Below are positions 1-9,301 of a DNA stretch of 36,512 nucleotides, one piece after another. The DNA is from Palsa-461 sp040414865 (GTDB lineage Bacteria; Actinomycetota; Acidimicrobiia; Acidimicrobiales; RAAP-2): NCBI GenBank assembly GCA_040414865.1, contig JBEDUR010000180.1, positions 1 through 36,512 on the forward strand, written 5' to 3'. The first letter of the stretch is position 1, and every line of letters begins with the position of its first letter. The position numbers were made by a program, and so were the translations under genes. Under the pieces are notes generated by a model. The model had not been told where the DNA came from, did no database searches, and worked only from the letters and a program-made list of their open reading frames with translations.

Positions 1-3
1 GAC

Positions 4-2016
<2,013 letters not shown>

Positions 2017-2023
2017 CACGTCG

Positions 2024-2686
2024 GTGCAGGCGTGGCCGCGCGCCGATCTGAGCGGGGGATCAGAGCTCACCCTCCTCGTGCTCGCCTGCACCGCGGAGGA
2101 CACGACCGCCATAGACCTGGATTCGGGCGCGCTCATCCGGCTTAGGGTGTCCTGGCCCCCCGTACGCGTTCGCGACCTGACCGCCTTCGACGTCGTCGAG
2201 GCGCGCCTGGCTGAGGACCCCGAGACCGACGACCTGGCCCAGCCCGAGGCGGCGACGGCGGCCGACCTGCCCCGCCGCGTGGGGACCCTGCGGGGCCGCC
2301 AGGCCCGGCGGATGCTCGAGGCGCTGACCGCCTGGAGCGACGGGCCCCTCTTCGGATTTCCCGGGCTCTCCGCCCCCTACTGGGAGTTCCAAGGCCAGCG
2401 GCCCTCGGCCGCCCTCATCGTCCCGAGCCGGGGGCCGCAGTTCATCCGCCGCGACCCAGAGGACTTGACCTGGGTCCGCTTCGGCTGGGAGAGCGAAGAC
2501 GTCTGGCTGCCGGTGGAATCGGCCGAGGCCACCCAGGCCCTCGACCTCGCCCGGCGCAACCGGCTCCAAGGCCGGTCGCTCGCCGCCGCGCTCGGATTCC
2601 GCCCTTACTACCTGCTGGCCTGCCTCACTCAGCCCCGCGACGGCTACTGCGTGAAGGTCTGCACCGCGGTCCTGCCCCGGGACTGA
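2024..2686 (+). CDS. Conserved-looking hypothetical protein, 220 aa
   Basis: I do not recognise a named family. The GTG start lies 7 bp after the upstream stop, with a purine-rich AAGGGGG about 11 nt before it, so the pair is probably co-transcribed. The protein is soluble, with no transmembrane segment or signal peptide. The N-terminal half is acidic and rich in small residues. The C-terminal half contains aromatic blocks (PYWEFQGQRPSAALIVPSRG, WVRFGWESEDVWLPV) and ends with ALGFRPYYLLACLTQPRDGY, which look like structured beta strands. Codon use matches its neighbours. Its gene end is only 10 bp from the convergent gene on the other strand. The function is unknown. Confidence 0.8.
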   Translation: MQAWPRADLSGGSELTLLVLACTAEDTTAIDLDSGALIRLRVSWPPVRVRDLTAFDVVEARLAEDPETDDLAQPEAATAADLPRRVGTLRGRQARRMLEALTAWSDGPLFGFPGLSAPYWEFQGQRPSAALIVPSRGPQFIRRDPEDLTWVRFGWESEDVWLPVESAEATQALDLARRNRLQGRSLAAALGFRPYYLLACLTQPRDGYCVKVCTAVLPRD

Positions 2687-2696
2687 CCCCGGCTGC

Positions 2697-3368
2697 TCAG
2701 CGGCCGAGGCGGCCCGACGCGAGATCCTCGGCCATCGCCCACCCGAAGGCTATGAGCCGGTCGCCCCGGGCGACATCCACCGAAGCGAACAGGGACTCGA
2801 GCTCGGCCGACGGCTGGCCCTTGGGCGCTTCGAAGTCGAGCCCACCGACGGGCGAGCCGGTCCCCTTGGTTGCGAAGGTCCGGTCGTCAAGGCGGTTCTC
2901 CGCCCCGAAGCGCTTGGCCAGTCGCCGCCCCCAGGCCCGCTCCTCGCCGCTCGCACGGTGGCCGACGCGTGGAACAACATCTGTCAGCTTGGCGAAGGCC
3001 CGGAACCCGTCGGCGGAGAGCAGTCTGGTCCCGAACAGGACGTCCTCGTCGGGGAAGGCGAGCAGGGCCCGACGGTACTGGTCGGCCATCATCGCCTTGA
3101 GGGCGGTCTCGGCCTTGGTCGTGCGGTCGGTGGTGGCCAGGCCGACCAGGAGCGAAGGGGTCCCGCCGATGCGCTCGAGGGTGCAGAACGAGAAGCCTCG
3201 CAGCTTGGAGCCCTCCCGGACCTGGGTGATGAGCACCCATTCCTCCCGCTGCTTGTCGACAAACCCGATGTCGAAGGCAACCAGTCGGTCGGCCGAGAGG
3301 TCGGCCATCTCGACCAGCTCCGCGTCGCTCAGGGAGGTGCAGTCCTTGGTGTTTGCTGCCATGGCCAT
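2697..3368 (-). CDS. Hypothetical protein, 223 aa, actinobacterial-type
   Basis: A soluble protein with no motif I can tie to a function. It has a compact N-terminal half (SADRLVAFDIGFVDKQREEW, RGFSFCTLERIGGTPSLLVG) and a middle part with FPDEDVLFGTRL and HRASGEERAWGRRLAKRFG. It ends with an acidic/hydrophobic helix, GDRLIAFGWAMAEDL. The overall look recalls unnamed proteins conserved in Acidimicrobiia, but this is memory, not a search. Two in-frame ATGs (3368 and 3362) are available. The first is preceded by a TAGAAT -10 box 6 nt upstream and has no Shine-Dalgarno sequence, which fits a leaderless message starting at 3368. It converges on the preceding plus-strand gene. Confidence 0.8.
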   Translation of the reverse strand: MAMAANTKDCTSLSDAELVEMADLSADRLVAFDIGFVDKQREEWVLITQVREGSKLRGFSFCTLERIGGTPSLLVGLATTDRTTKAETALKAMMADQYRRALLAFPDEDVLFGTRLLSADGFRAFAKLTDVVPRVGHRASGEERAWGRRLAKRFGAENRLDDRTFATKGTGSPVGGLDFEAPKGQPSAELESLFASVDVARGDRLIAFGWAMAEDLASGRLGR

Positions 3369-3374
3369 GGCGCG

Positions 3375-3380
3375 ATTCTA
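3375..3380 (-). promoter_or_regulatory. -10 box of a leaderless promoter
   Basis: On the minus strand the hexamer TAGAAT (5 of 6 matches to TATAAT) ends 6 nt before the ATG at 3368, placing the predicted transcription start on the A of the start codon. No good -35 hexamer is present at 16-18 bp. Inference from spacing only. Confidence 0.5.
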
Positions 3381-3436
3381 GGAGATGGCGTGACCGGGGC
3401 CCAGCGGCGGAGGCGATGCCGCCGGCTCGGCCCGGG

Positions 3437-6400
3437 TCAGGCGGCCACGATGGCGTTGGCCCCGAGCAGCGTCTTCAGCACGCCGACCAGGCCGTTGCGG
3501 CTGTCCACGTTGAACTCGGGGGGCAGCGCCAAGACCTTGGACCCGACGTGGAGGAGCACCGGGGAAGGCCCGGGGTGCTCGAGGAGCACGCCCCGGAGGC
3601 GCTCGACTTTCTCGTCGGTCAGCTGGCCGAGCGGGAGTGAGATGCGCAACACGTGACCTTCGGCACCCCCGAGCTCGGGGCGTCGCAGCTCTATGCACAC
3701 CACCTTGGGGGTCTCGTCGCGCAGGTCGAGCCGGCCCCGGACCACGACGACGGCATCGTTGGCCAGCATCGCCCCGTACTCGGCCATCACCTTGGGAAAG
3801 ACGAAGATCTCCATGGAGGCCTCGAGGTCCTCCAGCACGAAGCGGGCCATGAGCTCGCCCTTCCTCGTGTACTGGCGCTTGAGCTCGGTCACCACCCCAC
3901 CGATCGACCGCACCACGCCTTCGGCAATCGGCCCACCACCGGCCTCGGCCGACGCAGCCTCGCGCAACTCGGCCAGGGAACAGTCCGTGTGGGCGCCCAA
4001 GGAGGCTTCCAACCCACGCAGAGGATGGTCGCTCACGTAGAGGCCGAGCATCTCCTTCTCGAAGACCAACCGCTGGCCCTTGTCGAAGTCAGTGTCGGGG
4101 ATCGGCACCCGCGTCCCCTCCCAGTCGCCCCCGTCGGCCGAGCCGGCGGCGCCCTCCAGCGCGGCAAACAGGGTGGAGATCCCGGCCTCGAGCTCCCGGC
4201 GCCGCTCGACGGTCCGCTCGACGACGTCGTCGAGAACCAGGCACAGGCCTTGGCGGGGATGGCCGAGTGAATCGAACGCGCCCGCCTTGGCCAGCGACTC
4301 CATCGTCCGCTTGTTGAGAACGATTGGGTCAACCCGGCGGCAGAAGTCGTAGATGTCGGCGAAGGACCCAGCCGACTCCCGCTCGGCCACGATCCGTTCG
4401 ACCAGGCTCTCCCCCACGTTGCGCACCGCCGCCAGACCGAAGACGATGCCCCGGGCATCGCCCGGACTCGGAGTGAACTCAGCCGCCGAGCGGTTCACGT
4501 CGGGCACCACCACTTCGATGCCGAGGTTGCGGCACTCCGCCAGGTAGATGGCGGTCTTGTCCTTGTCGTCCTTCACCGAAGTCAACAGGGCGCTCATGTA
4601 CTCGACTGGGTGGTGGGACTTCAGCCAGGCCGTCTGGTAGGCGACCAGGCCGTACCCGTAGGAATGGGACTTGTTGAAGGCGTAGTCGGCGAACGGCTCG
4701 ATGATGTCGAACAGCGCGGTGCCGAGTTCCTCGCCGTACCCCTGGGACACGCATCCGGCCACGAACTTCTTTCGCTCGGCGGCGATGAGCGGCCGGATCT
4801 TCTTCCCGCACGCCTTCCGGAGGTTGTCGGCTTCCTCCAGCGTGTACCCGGCGAACCTCTCGGCCACCCGCATGACGGACTCCTGGTAGAGCATCAGCCC
4901 ATAGGTGTCCTCGAGGATCGCCTCGAGGTCGGGGTGGAGGTAGGTGAGCTCCTTGCGCCCGTTCTTCAGCTCTGGGTAGTCGCGGTGCATGTTGGCCGCC
5001 ATCGGCCCCGGCCGGTACAGGGCGACCAGGGCGGCCACGTCGTCGAAGCTGCTGGGCGCGAGCGACCGCAGGGTCTGGCGCATGGCCGCCCCCTCCAGCT
5101 GGAACACCCCCACCGAGTCGCCCCGGCGCAACATCTGCAGCGTCGCCTCGTCGGTCAGGGCCACCGCGTCGATGTCCGGGCGGGTCCCGGCCGAGCGCTC
5201 GATCAGATCGACTGTCCGCTCGATCACCGAGAGATTGCGCAGGCCGAGGAAGTCCATCTTCAACAGGCCCAGCTCCTCGACGCCATGCATCTCGTATTGG
5301 GTGACGATCGGGGCGTCCTGCGGGTCGACGCCGGCGTCGGGCTTGCGCTGGATCGGCAGGTACTCGGTGAGCGGATTGCGGGTGATCACCACGGCTGCGG
5401 CGTGGATCCCGTCCTGGCGCCGCAGGCCCTCGAGGCCCTTGGCGACGTCGATGACCCGGCGGGCATCGGGATCCTGTTCGTACATCCCCCGCAGCTCGGC
5501 CGCAGCGGCGAAGCCGTCCTCGTGGCCTTCGCTCCGTTCCAGGCAGGCCCAGAGCGGGGTGTCGCGGCCCATGACCAACGGCGGCATCGCCTTGGCGATC
5601 TTGTCGCCGACCGCGTAGGGCAAGCCCAGCACCCGGGCGGCGTCACGCACCGCGGCCCGAGCCTTGATGGTCGAGAAGGTCACGATCTGTGCGACCCGGT
5701 CGCTTCCGTAGCGCTCCGAGGCGTAGCGGATCATTTCGGCCCGGTAGCGCTCGTCGAAGTCCATGTCGATGTCGGGCATCTCCTTGCGGCCCGGGTTCAA
5801 GAACCGCTCGAAGATCAGGTCGTAGCGGATCGGGTCGATGTCGACGATCTTGAGGCAGTAGGCGACGCAGCAGCCGGCGGCCGAGCCGCGGCCCGGGCCC
5901 ACCCGGATCCCGGACTCCCGTGCATGGCGAATGAGGTCCCAGACCACGAGGAAGTAGGCGGCAAAGCCCATGTCCCCGATCACCCGGAGCTCGTAGTCGA
6001 GACGTTCGGCCACTTGGTCGGGCACCGGCTGCCCGTAGCGCTCTCGTGCGCCAGCCACAGTGAGGTGGCGGAGGTAGGCGAGCGCGCGCTCCTCGTAGCG
6101 GGGGCCGGTGAACGCCTCGGGCACCGGGTACTCGGGGAGGCTGGGCCGGCCGAGCTCGAGCTCGACGCGGGCCCGCTCGGCTACGAGCAGTGTGTTGTCG
6201 CAGGCCTCCGGCACCTCGCTGAACAGCGCGCGCATCTCGGCCGCGCTCTTCAAGAAGTGCTCGCTCCCGTCGAACTTGAACCGCTTGGGATCGCTCACCA
6301 AAGCGCCGGTCTGCACACAGAGCAGCGCGTCGTGGGTTTCGGCATCCGAGCGACGGCAATAGTGGCTGTCGTTGGTGGCGAGCAGCGGCGCACCCAAGCG

Positions 6401-7030
6401 CCGGGCGATCTCGATCAGCTGCGGATTGGTCTGGCGCTGCTGCGCCAGCCTGTGGTCCTGGAGCTCAACGAAGAGGTTGTCGGTACCGAAGATGTCCTGC
6501 AGCCGTCCGGCCTTCTCCTCGGCTCCCTTGCGGTCTCCGGCCAAGAGCGCCTGGAGCACCACCCCGCCAAGGCATCCGGTCGTGGCGATCAGGCCCTCGT
6601 GGTAGCGGTCGAGCAGCTCCCAGTCGACCCGAGGCTTGTAGTAGTAGCCCTCGAGGTAGGCCGCCGAGGAGAGCTTCATCAAGTTGGCGTACCCGACGTT
6701 GCTCTCGGCCAAGACGGTGAGGTGGTAGTAGAGCTTCTGTCCCCCATCGACGTCGCCGCCGGTGTCGTCCAGCCTCCCCCGCCGCACCGGCCGCTCGTCT
6801 CGGGACTCGGCTGCCATATAGGCCTCGGTGCCGATCACCGGGTTGATCCCGGCGGCCCGGCAGGACCGGTAGAAATCCAGGACCCCGTACATGTTGCCGT
6901 GATCGGTGATGGCCAGCGCCGGCTGGCCGTCGGCGACGGCTGCCGCGACCAGGTCGTCGACCCGGGCGGCGCCGTCGAGCATCGAGAACTCGGTGTGCGT
7001 GTGCAGGTGGGCGAACGACCCCTCAGCCAA
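3437..7030 (-). CDS. dnaE: DNA polymerase III alpha subunit (DnaE1)
   Basis: The replicative DNA polymerase catalytic subunit, 1197 residues, normal for actinobacterial DnaE1. An N-terminal PHP domain begins with HLHTHTEFSMLDGA. The polymerase core has GPGRGSAAG (378-386) and the catalytic aspartates in PDIDMDFDE (419-427). Further on come FNKSHSYGYGLVAYQTAWLK and a C-terminal OB-fold (region GVVTELKRQYTRKGELMARF). The PHP metal ligands used by the mycobacterial proofreading exonuclease all have counterparts here: H10, H12, D19, H44, E69, H103, C153, D221 and H223. The start is TTG, with GGAG 6 nt upstream; a short out-of-frame ATG reading frame overlaps it. The gene stands alone, downstream of bpa. 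Confidence 0.98.
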   Translation of the reverse strand: MAEGSFAHLHTHTEFSMLDGAARVDDLVAAAVADGQPALAITDHGNMYGVLDFYRSCRAAGINPVIGTEAYMAAESRDERPVRRGRLDDTGGDVDGGQKLYYHLTVLAESNVGYANLMKLSSAAYLEGYYYKPRVDWELLDRYHEGLIATTGCLGGVVLQALLAGDRKGAEEKAGRLQDIFGTDNLFVELQDHRLAQQRQTNPQLIEIARRLGAPLLATNDSHYCRRSDAETHDALLCVQTGALVSDPKRFKFDGSEHFLKSAAEMRALFSEVPEACDNTLLVAERARVELELGRPSLPEYPVPEAFTGPRYEERALAYLRHLTVAGARERYGQPVPDQVAERLDYELRVIGDMGFAAYFLVVWDLIRHARESGIRVGPGRGSAAGCCVAYCLKIVDIDPIRYDLIFERFLNPGRKEMPDIDMDFDERYRAEMIRYASERYGSDRVAQIVTFSTIKARAAVRDAARVLGLPYAVGDKIAKAMPPLVMGRDTPLWACLERSEGHEDGFAAAAELRGMYEQDPDARRVIDVAKGLEGLRRQDGIHAAAVVITRNPLTEYLPIQRKPDAGVDPQDAPIVTQYEMHGVEELGLLKMDFLGLRNLSVIERTVDLIERSAGTRPDIDAVALTDEATLQMLRRGDSVGVFQLEGAAMRQTLRSLAPSSFDDVAALVALYRPGPMAANMHRDYPELKNGRKELTYLHPDLEAILEDTYGLMLYQESVMRVAERFAGYTLEEADNLRKACGKKIRPLIAAERKKFVAGCVSQGYGEELGTALFDIIEPFADYAFNKSHSYGYGLVAYQTAWLKSHHPVEYMSALLTSVKDDKDKTAIYLAECRNLGIEVVVPDVNRSAAEFTPSPGDARGIVFGLAAVRNVGESLVERIVAERESAGSFADIYDFCRRVDPIVLNKRTMESLAKAGAFDSLGHPRQGLCLVLDDVVERTVERRRELEAGISTLFAALEGAAGSADGGDWEGTRVPIPDTDFDKGQRLVFEKEMLGLYVSDHPLRGLEASLGAHTDCSLAELREAASAEAGGGPIAEGVVRSIGGVVTELKRQYTRKGELMARFVLEDLEASMEIFVFPKVMAEYGAMLANDAVVVVRGRLDLRDETPKVVCIELRRPELGGAEGHVLRISLPLGQLTDEKVERLRGVLLEHPGPSPVLLHVGSKVLALPPEFNVDSRNGLVGVLKTLLGANAIVAA

Positions 7031-7053
7031 CTCCGGCTCCGCCCTCCATCTCG

Positions 7054-7085
7054 TGGTCCACAGCGCGGAGCAACCCTGTGGATGA
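7054..7085. promoter_or_regulatory. Pair of inverted DnaA-box-like 9-mers upstream of dnaE
   Basis: TGGTCCACA on the plus strand (7054-7062) and TCATCCACA on the minus strand (7077-7085) resemble the DnaA box TTATCCACA with two and one mismatches. They form part of the inverted repeat CCACAG-N12-CTGTGG (7058-7081), 24-55 bp upstream of the dnaE start. DnaA control of dnaE is an inference. Confidence 0.3.
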
Positions 7086-7169
7086 ACTACAAGGTTGTAC
7101 TTCCTCCGCTCGCCCCTTTATAGCCCCTCGGTGCGCGGGACGGAGCCGTTTCGAGGCGTCCGGGCAAAC

Positions 7170-7182
7170 CCGCCTTTGGCGG
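7170..7182 (-). terminator. Short GC hairpin after bpa
   Basis: CCGCC-TTT-GGCGG (5-bp stem, 3-nt loop) lies 8-21 nt beyond the bpa stop codon. On the minus strand it is followed by GTTTG but has no long U tract, so it would be at best a weak intrinsic terminator. Confidence 0.25.
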
Positions 7183-7190
7183 TGCGCCGG

Positions 7191-7694
7191 CTAGAGATAC
7201 CCGGGGCGCTCGCCCCCCGGCGCCATCGGCTGACCCGAGGGCAGACCGCGCTGGCGCATCTCGTCGAGCTGGGCGCGAGCCGACATCTGCTGGGCCATGA
7301 GCATGGCCTGGATTCCGTGGAAGAGCCCCTCCAGCCACCCGACCAGCTGGGCCTGGGCCACCCGAAGCTCGGCCTCAGAGGGCACCGTGTCCTTGTCGAA
7401 CGGGATGGTCATCGAATTGAGCTCGGCGGCCAGGTCGGGGGAGAGGGTGCCGGCCAGCTCCTCGAGCGACTGGCTGTAGATCTCCCGGAGGCGGACCCGG
7501 CCGGCTTCGTCCAAGGGAGCCTGGCGGACCTCGTCCAGCAGCTGCTTCACCATCGAGCCGATCCGCATCACCTTGGCCGGCCTCTCGACGGTCTCCCCGC
7601 TGCCCACCTCGAGCGTCTGGTCAGGGCCTTCGGCTGGGATCACCTCGTCGGGGGCGACCGTCCCCGGTCGCCGTGCACCGGTTTCGTCGGACAT
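7191..7694 (-). CDS. bpa: Bacterial proteasome activator Bpa (DUF2587)
   Basis: Bpa forms a ring that docks on the 20S proteasome and feeds it unfolded proteins without ATP or pupylation. The 167-residue product has a disordered acidic N-terminus. The helical core RIGSMVKQLLDEVRQAPLDE (about 44-63), SQSLEELAGTLSPDL and AQLVGWLEGLFHGIQAMLMA follows, as in mycobacterial Bpa (174 aa). It ends in PGYL, matching the C-terminal tyrosine-penultimate motif (GQYL in mycobacteria) that inserts into proteasome pockets. I chose the ATG at 7694 because the protein then begins MSDETGARRP and a TAGCAT -10 box sits 7 nt upstream; the frame stays open further up but lacks family features. No proteasome genes are in the window. 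Confidence 0.93.
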   Translation of the reverse strand: MSDETGARRPGTVAPDEVIPAEGPDQTLEVGSGETVERPAKVMRIGSMVKQLLDEVRQAPLDEAGRVRLREIYSQSLEELAGTLSPDLAAELNSMTIPFDKDTVPSEAELRVAQAQLVGWLEGLFHGIQAMLMAQQMSARAQLDEMRQRGLPSGQPMAPGGERPGYL

Positions 7695-7701
7695 CACGTC
7701 G

Positions 7702-7707
7702 ATGCTA
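7702..7707 (-). promoter_or_regulatory. -10 box of a leaderless bpa promoter
   Basis: TAGCAT on the minus strand lies exactly 7 nt before the bpa ATG, with no Shine-Dalgarno sequence, as in leaderless actinobacterial genes. No convincing -35 element is seen. Confidence 0.4.
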
Positions 7708-8074
7708 ACCAGGACCGTGCGCCTTGGGTTCTGCCCGGCCGCCTCGCCGACGCGGTCGAGGCCACCAGGGCCGCTCCTCGGCCCGCTGCCCGAGCCGCCG
7801 AGAGGCAAGCATCGCCGGGTGCAGCGCGCTGTGCGGAAACGCCCACCCGGCAGCACCCCACTTCCGAGCGCACCTTGCGCTCGGCCGGGTGGCCTGGAAG
7901 AGCCCCGTCGATCCGCCTCGCCGGCTCGCGCCGGTCCCAGGTCGGCGGCGCGGCCAACAGCTGGGCCCCCGCCCACCGCATGATCGGCCCCCGGCGGGCC
8001 GGGACCTGGGCGGCGGCATTCGGGCCGGCCCAGGCCCCGCAGCGCCTGTTCCGGCCGCCGGAGTAAAGGCCCGG

Positions 8075-8080
8075 TAACAT
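8075..8080 (+). promoter_or_regulatory. -10 box of a leaderless Rrf2 promoter
   Basis: TAACAT ends 7 nt before the GTG start at 8088, and no Shine-Dalgarno sequence precedes that start. The layout mirrors bpa on the other side of the gap. The -35 region is GC-rich and unconvincing. Confidence 0.4.
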
Positions 8081-8087
8081 CGGCCCG

Positions 8088-8567
8088 GTGAGGGTCTCAA
8101 CCAGAGGCGACTACGCCAGTCGGGCGCTGCTGTCCCTTGCGCTCCACGATGCGGCATCAGTGCCGACCTCGGTCCGGGACCTCGCTGAGCGCACCGGCCT
8201 GCCCCAGCCCTACCTGGAGCAAATCCTCTTGGCCTTGAAGGGCGCCGGGTTGGTCCGCTCCAAGCGCGGGGTCGGTGGCGGCTACGTGCTGGCCCGTCCG
8301 CCGGAGGCGATCACTTTGGCCCAGATCGTCTCGGCCGTCGACGGGCCCATCGTCGCCGGCGAGTTCGGCGAACCCCACGCCAACGGGGCCTGCAACCACG
8401 AAGGTCAGTGCGTGCTGCTCGCCTTCTGGGCCGAGGCCGGCGAGAAGATGCGCGAGCACCTCTCGTCGTTCACCTTGGCCGACATGGTGGCCAAGGTCCA
8501 GGGCAATGCCAAGCCCCTCGACGCTTCGCTGCTCACCGGGGCGGGCGCTCGTTCCAGCGCTCGATAA
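8088..8567 (+). CDS. Rrf2/IscR-family transcriptional regulator
   Basis: A 159-residue winged-helix regulator. The N-terminal RVSTRGDYASRALLSLALH, the recognition helix region LPQPYLEQILLALKGAGLVR and the wing SKRGVGGGYVLARPPEAITL are classic Rrf2 signatures. Family members sense iron-sulfur status, nitric oxide, redox or cysteine. Two cysteines with Fe-S-ligand spacing are present (C102-x5-C108), but the third, expected at 114, is tryptophan. A three-cysteine IscR/NsrR cluster is therefore not supported, though a two-cysteine redox or other sensor is possible. The GTG start gives the exact family N-terminus and fits a leaderless message. Its last 35 bp overlap the 3' end of the convergent phosphatase gene. 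No Fe-S assembly genes are nearby, so the regulon cannot be guessed. Confidence 0.93.
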   Translation: MRVSTRGDYASRALLSLALHDAASVPTSVRDLAERTGLPQPYLEQILLALKGAGLVRSKRGVGGGYVLARPPEAITLAQIVSAVDGPIVAGEFGEPHANGACNHEGQCVLLAFWAEAGEKMREHLSSFTLADMVAKVQGNAKPLDASLLTGAGARSSAR

Positions 8568-9129
8568 TCGGCACTTCCCGCTCCCACCCGAGCACACCCA
8601 CCGCCCCGACGTCGAAGCCGAGCAGCCGGCCGCCCACCGGGGGCAGCCCCACCCACCGGGCCGCCAACACCCGCCCCACGTGGCCGTGGGCAAAGCACAG
8701 GGTGTCCCCTACGGCTCCGCGGGTCAGCTCGAGCACCCGGTCGACCCGACGGCCGACATCGGCAGCCCCCTCCCCACCGGGGACCCCCTCGGACCACAAC
8801 GTCCAGCTAGACCGCTCGCTCCGGATCTCCTGGGTCGTCTGCCCCTCGAACTCGCCGTAGTCCCACTCGGCGAGGTCCCAGGTGTGCTGGGCACGGTCAC
8901 CGAAGCCGGCCAGGGTGCAGGTCTCGGCCGCCCGGGAGAGCGGGCTGGTGAGGACCAGCGAGAAGGGCATGGCCGCAAGGACTGCCCCCAACCGTCGGGC
9001 CGCCTGGCGGCCGGCCTCGTCCAGGGGGACGTCGGTGCGCCCGGTGTGCCTGCCCTGCTCGCTCCAGGCCGTGGACCCGTGGCGGACAACCACGAGTTTG
9101 GGCAGCTGAGAGGCCGGGTACCGACTCAT
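8533..9129 (-). CDS. Histidine phosphatase (phosphoglycerate-mutase-like)
   Basis: A 198-residue member of branch 1 of the histidine phosphatase superfamily. The phosphoacceptor motif is VVRHGSTAW (H17), followed by LDEAGRQAARRLG. The acidic WDYGEFEGQTT supplies the general acid, and the second catalytic histidine is in CFAHGHVGRVLAARW. The substrate cannot be read from sequence; this short actinobacterial type is usually a broad phosphatase and not the glycolytic mutase. The ATG at 9129 was chosen because it puts H17 at the usual distance from the N-terminus; the longer open frame upstream runs into the sigma-factor gene region. No clear Shine-Dalgarno sequence is seen. It is divergent from the sigma gene (172-bp spacer) and its 3' end overlaps the Rrf2 gene. 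Confidence 0.93.
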   Translation of the reverse strand: MSRYPASQLPKLVVVRHGSTAWSEQGRHTGRTDVPLDEAGRQAARRLGAVLAAMPFSLVLTSPLSRAAETCTLAGFGDRAQHTWDLAEWDYGEFEGQTTQEIRSERSSWTLWSEGVPGGEGAADVGRRVDRVLELTRGAVGDTLCFAHGHVGRVLAARWVGLPPVGGRLLGFDVGAVGVLGWEREVPIIERWNERPPR

Positions 9130-9301
9130 TCGATCAGGAGAACATTGCGCCCGCCACGTACGCAACTCGGTACCAGGGGCGGAATGCACCGAGCACGCCG
9201 AGCGTTGAAATGGAGGGTCGTTTCCGGCGCGTAACAGCCGTGGTCCAAGATCGGGCCGCCCCGGGAGTCGGCCCGCGGAACGCATACGGAGAACGTGAAC
9301 G

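Larger units (their letters stand above)
7695..8087. other. 393-bp divergent intergenic region, bpa / Rrf2
   Basis: GC-rich spacer between two divergent genes. It is open in several frames, but the translations are arginine/alanine/proline-rich and resemble no family. It contains a perfect hairpin at 7864-7884 (CCGAGCGC-ACCTT-GCGCTCGG) with no T tract, and a -10-like box at each end. I see no RNA gene. Confidence 0.5.

Noticed and set aside
4610..7123. 837-codon open frame on the plus strand opposite dnaE
   Set aside because: It mirrors dnaE codon positions in GC-rich DNA and translates to low-complexity Val/Gly/His/Arg text with no family features.
7864..7884. Perfect 8-bp hairpin as an intrinsic terminator
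   Set aside because: It lies between divergent genes and has no T tract on either side, so termination of neither gene makes sense; it may be an operator instead.
7694..8080. 128-codon minus-strand frame whose stop overlaps the bpa start
   Set aside because: Tempting because of the TGATG overlap, but the translation is Arg/Ala/Pro-rich, starts weakly and shows no motif; the TAGCAT box argues for a bpa promoter there.
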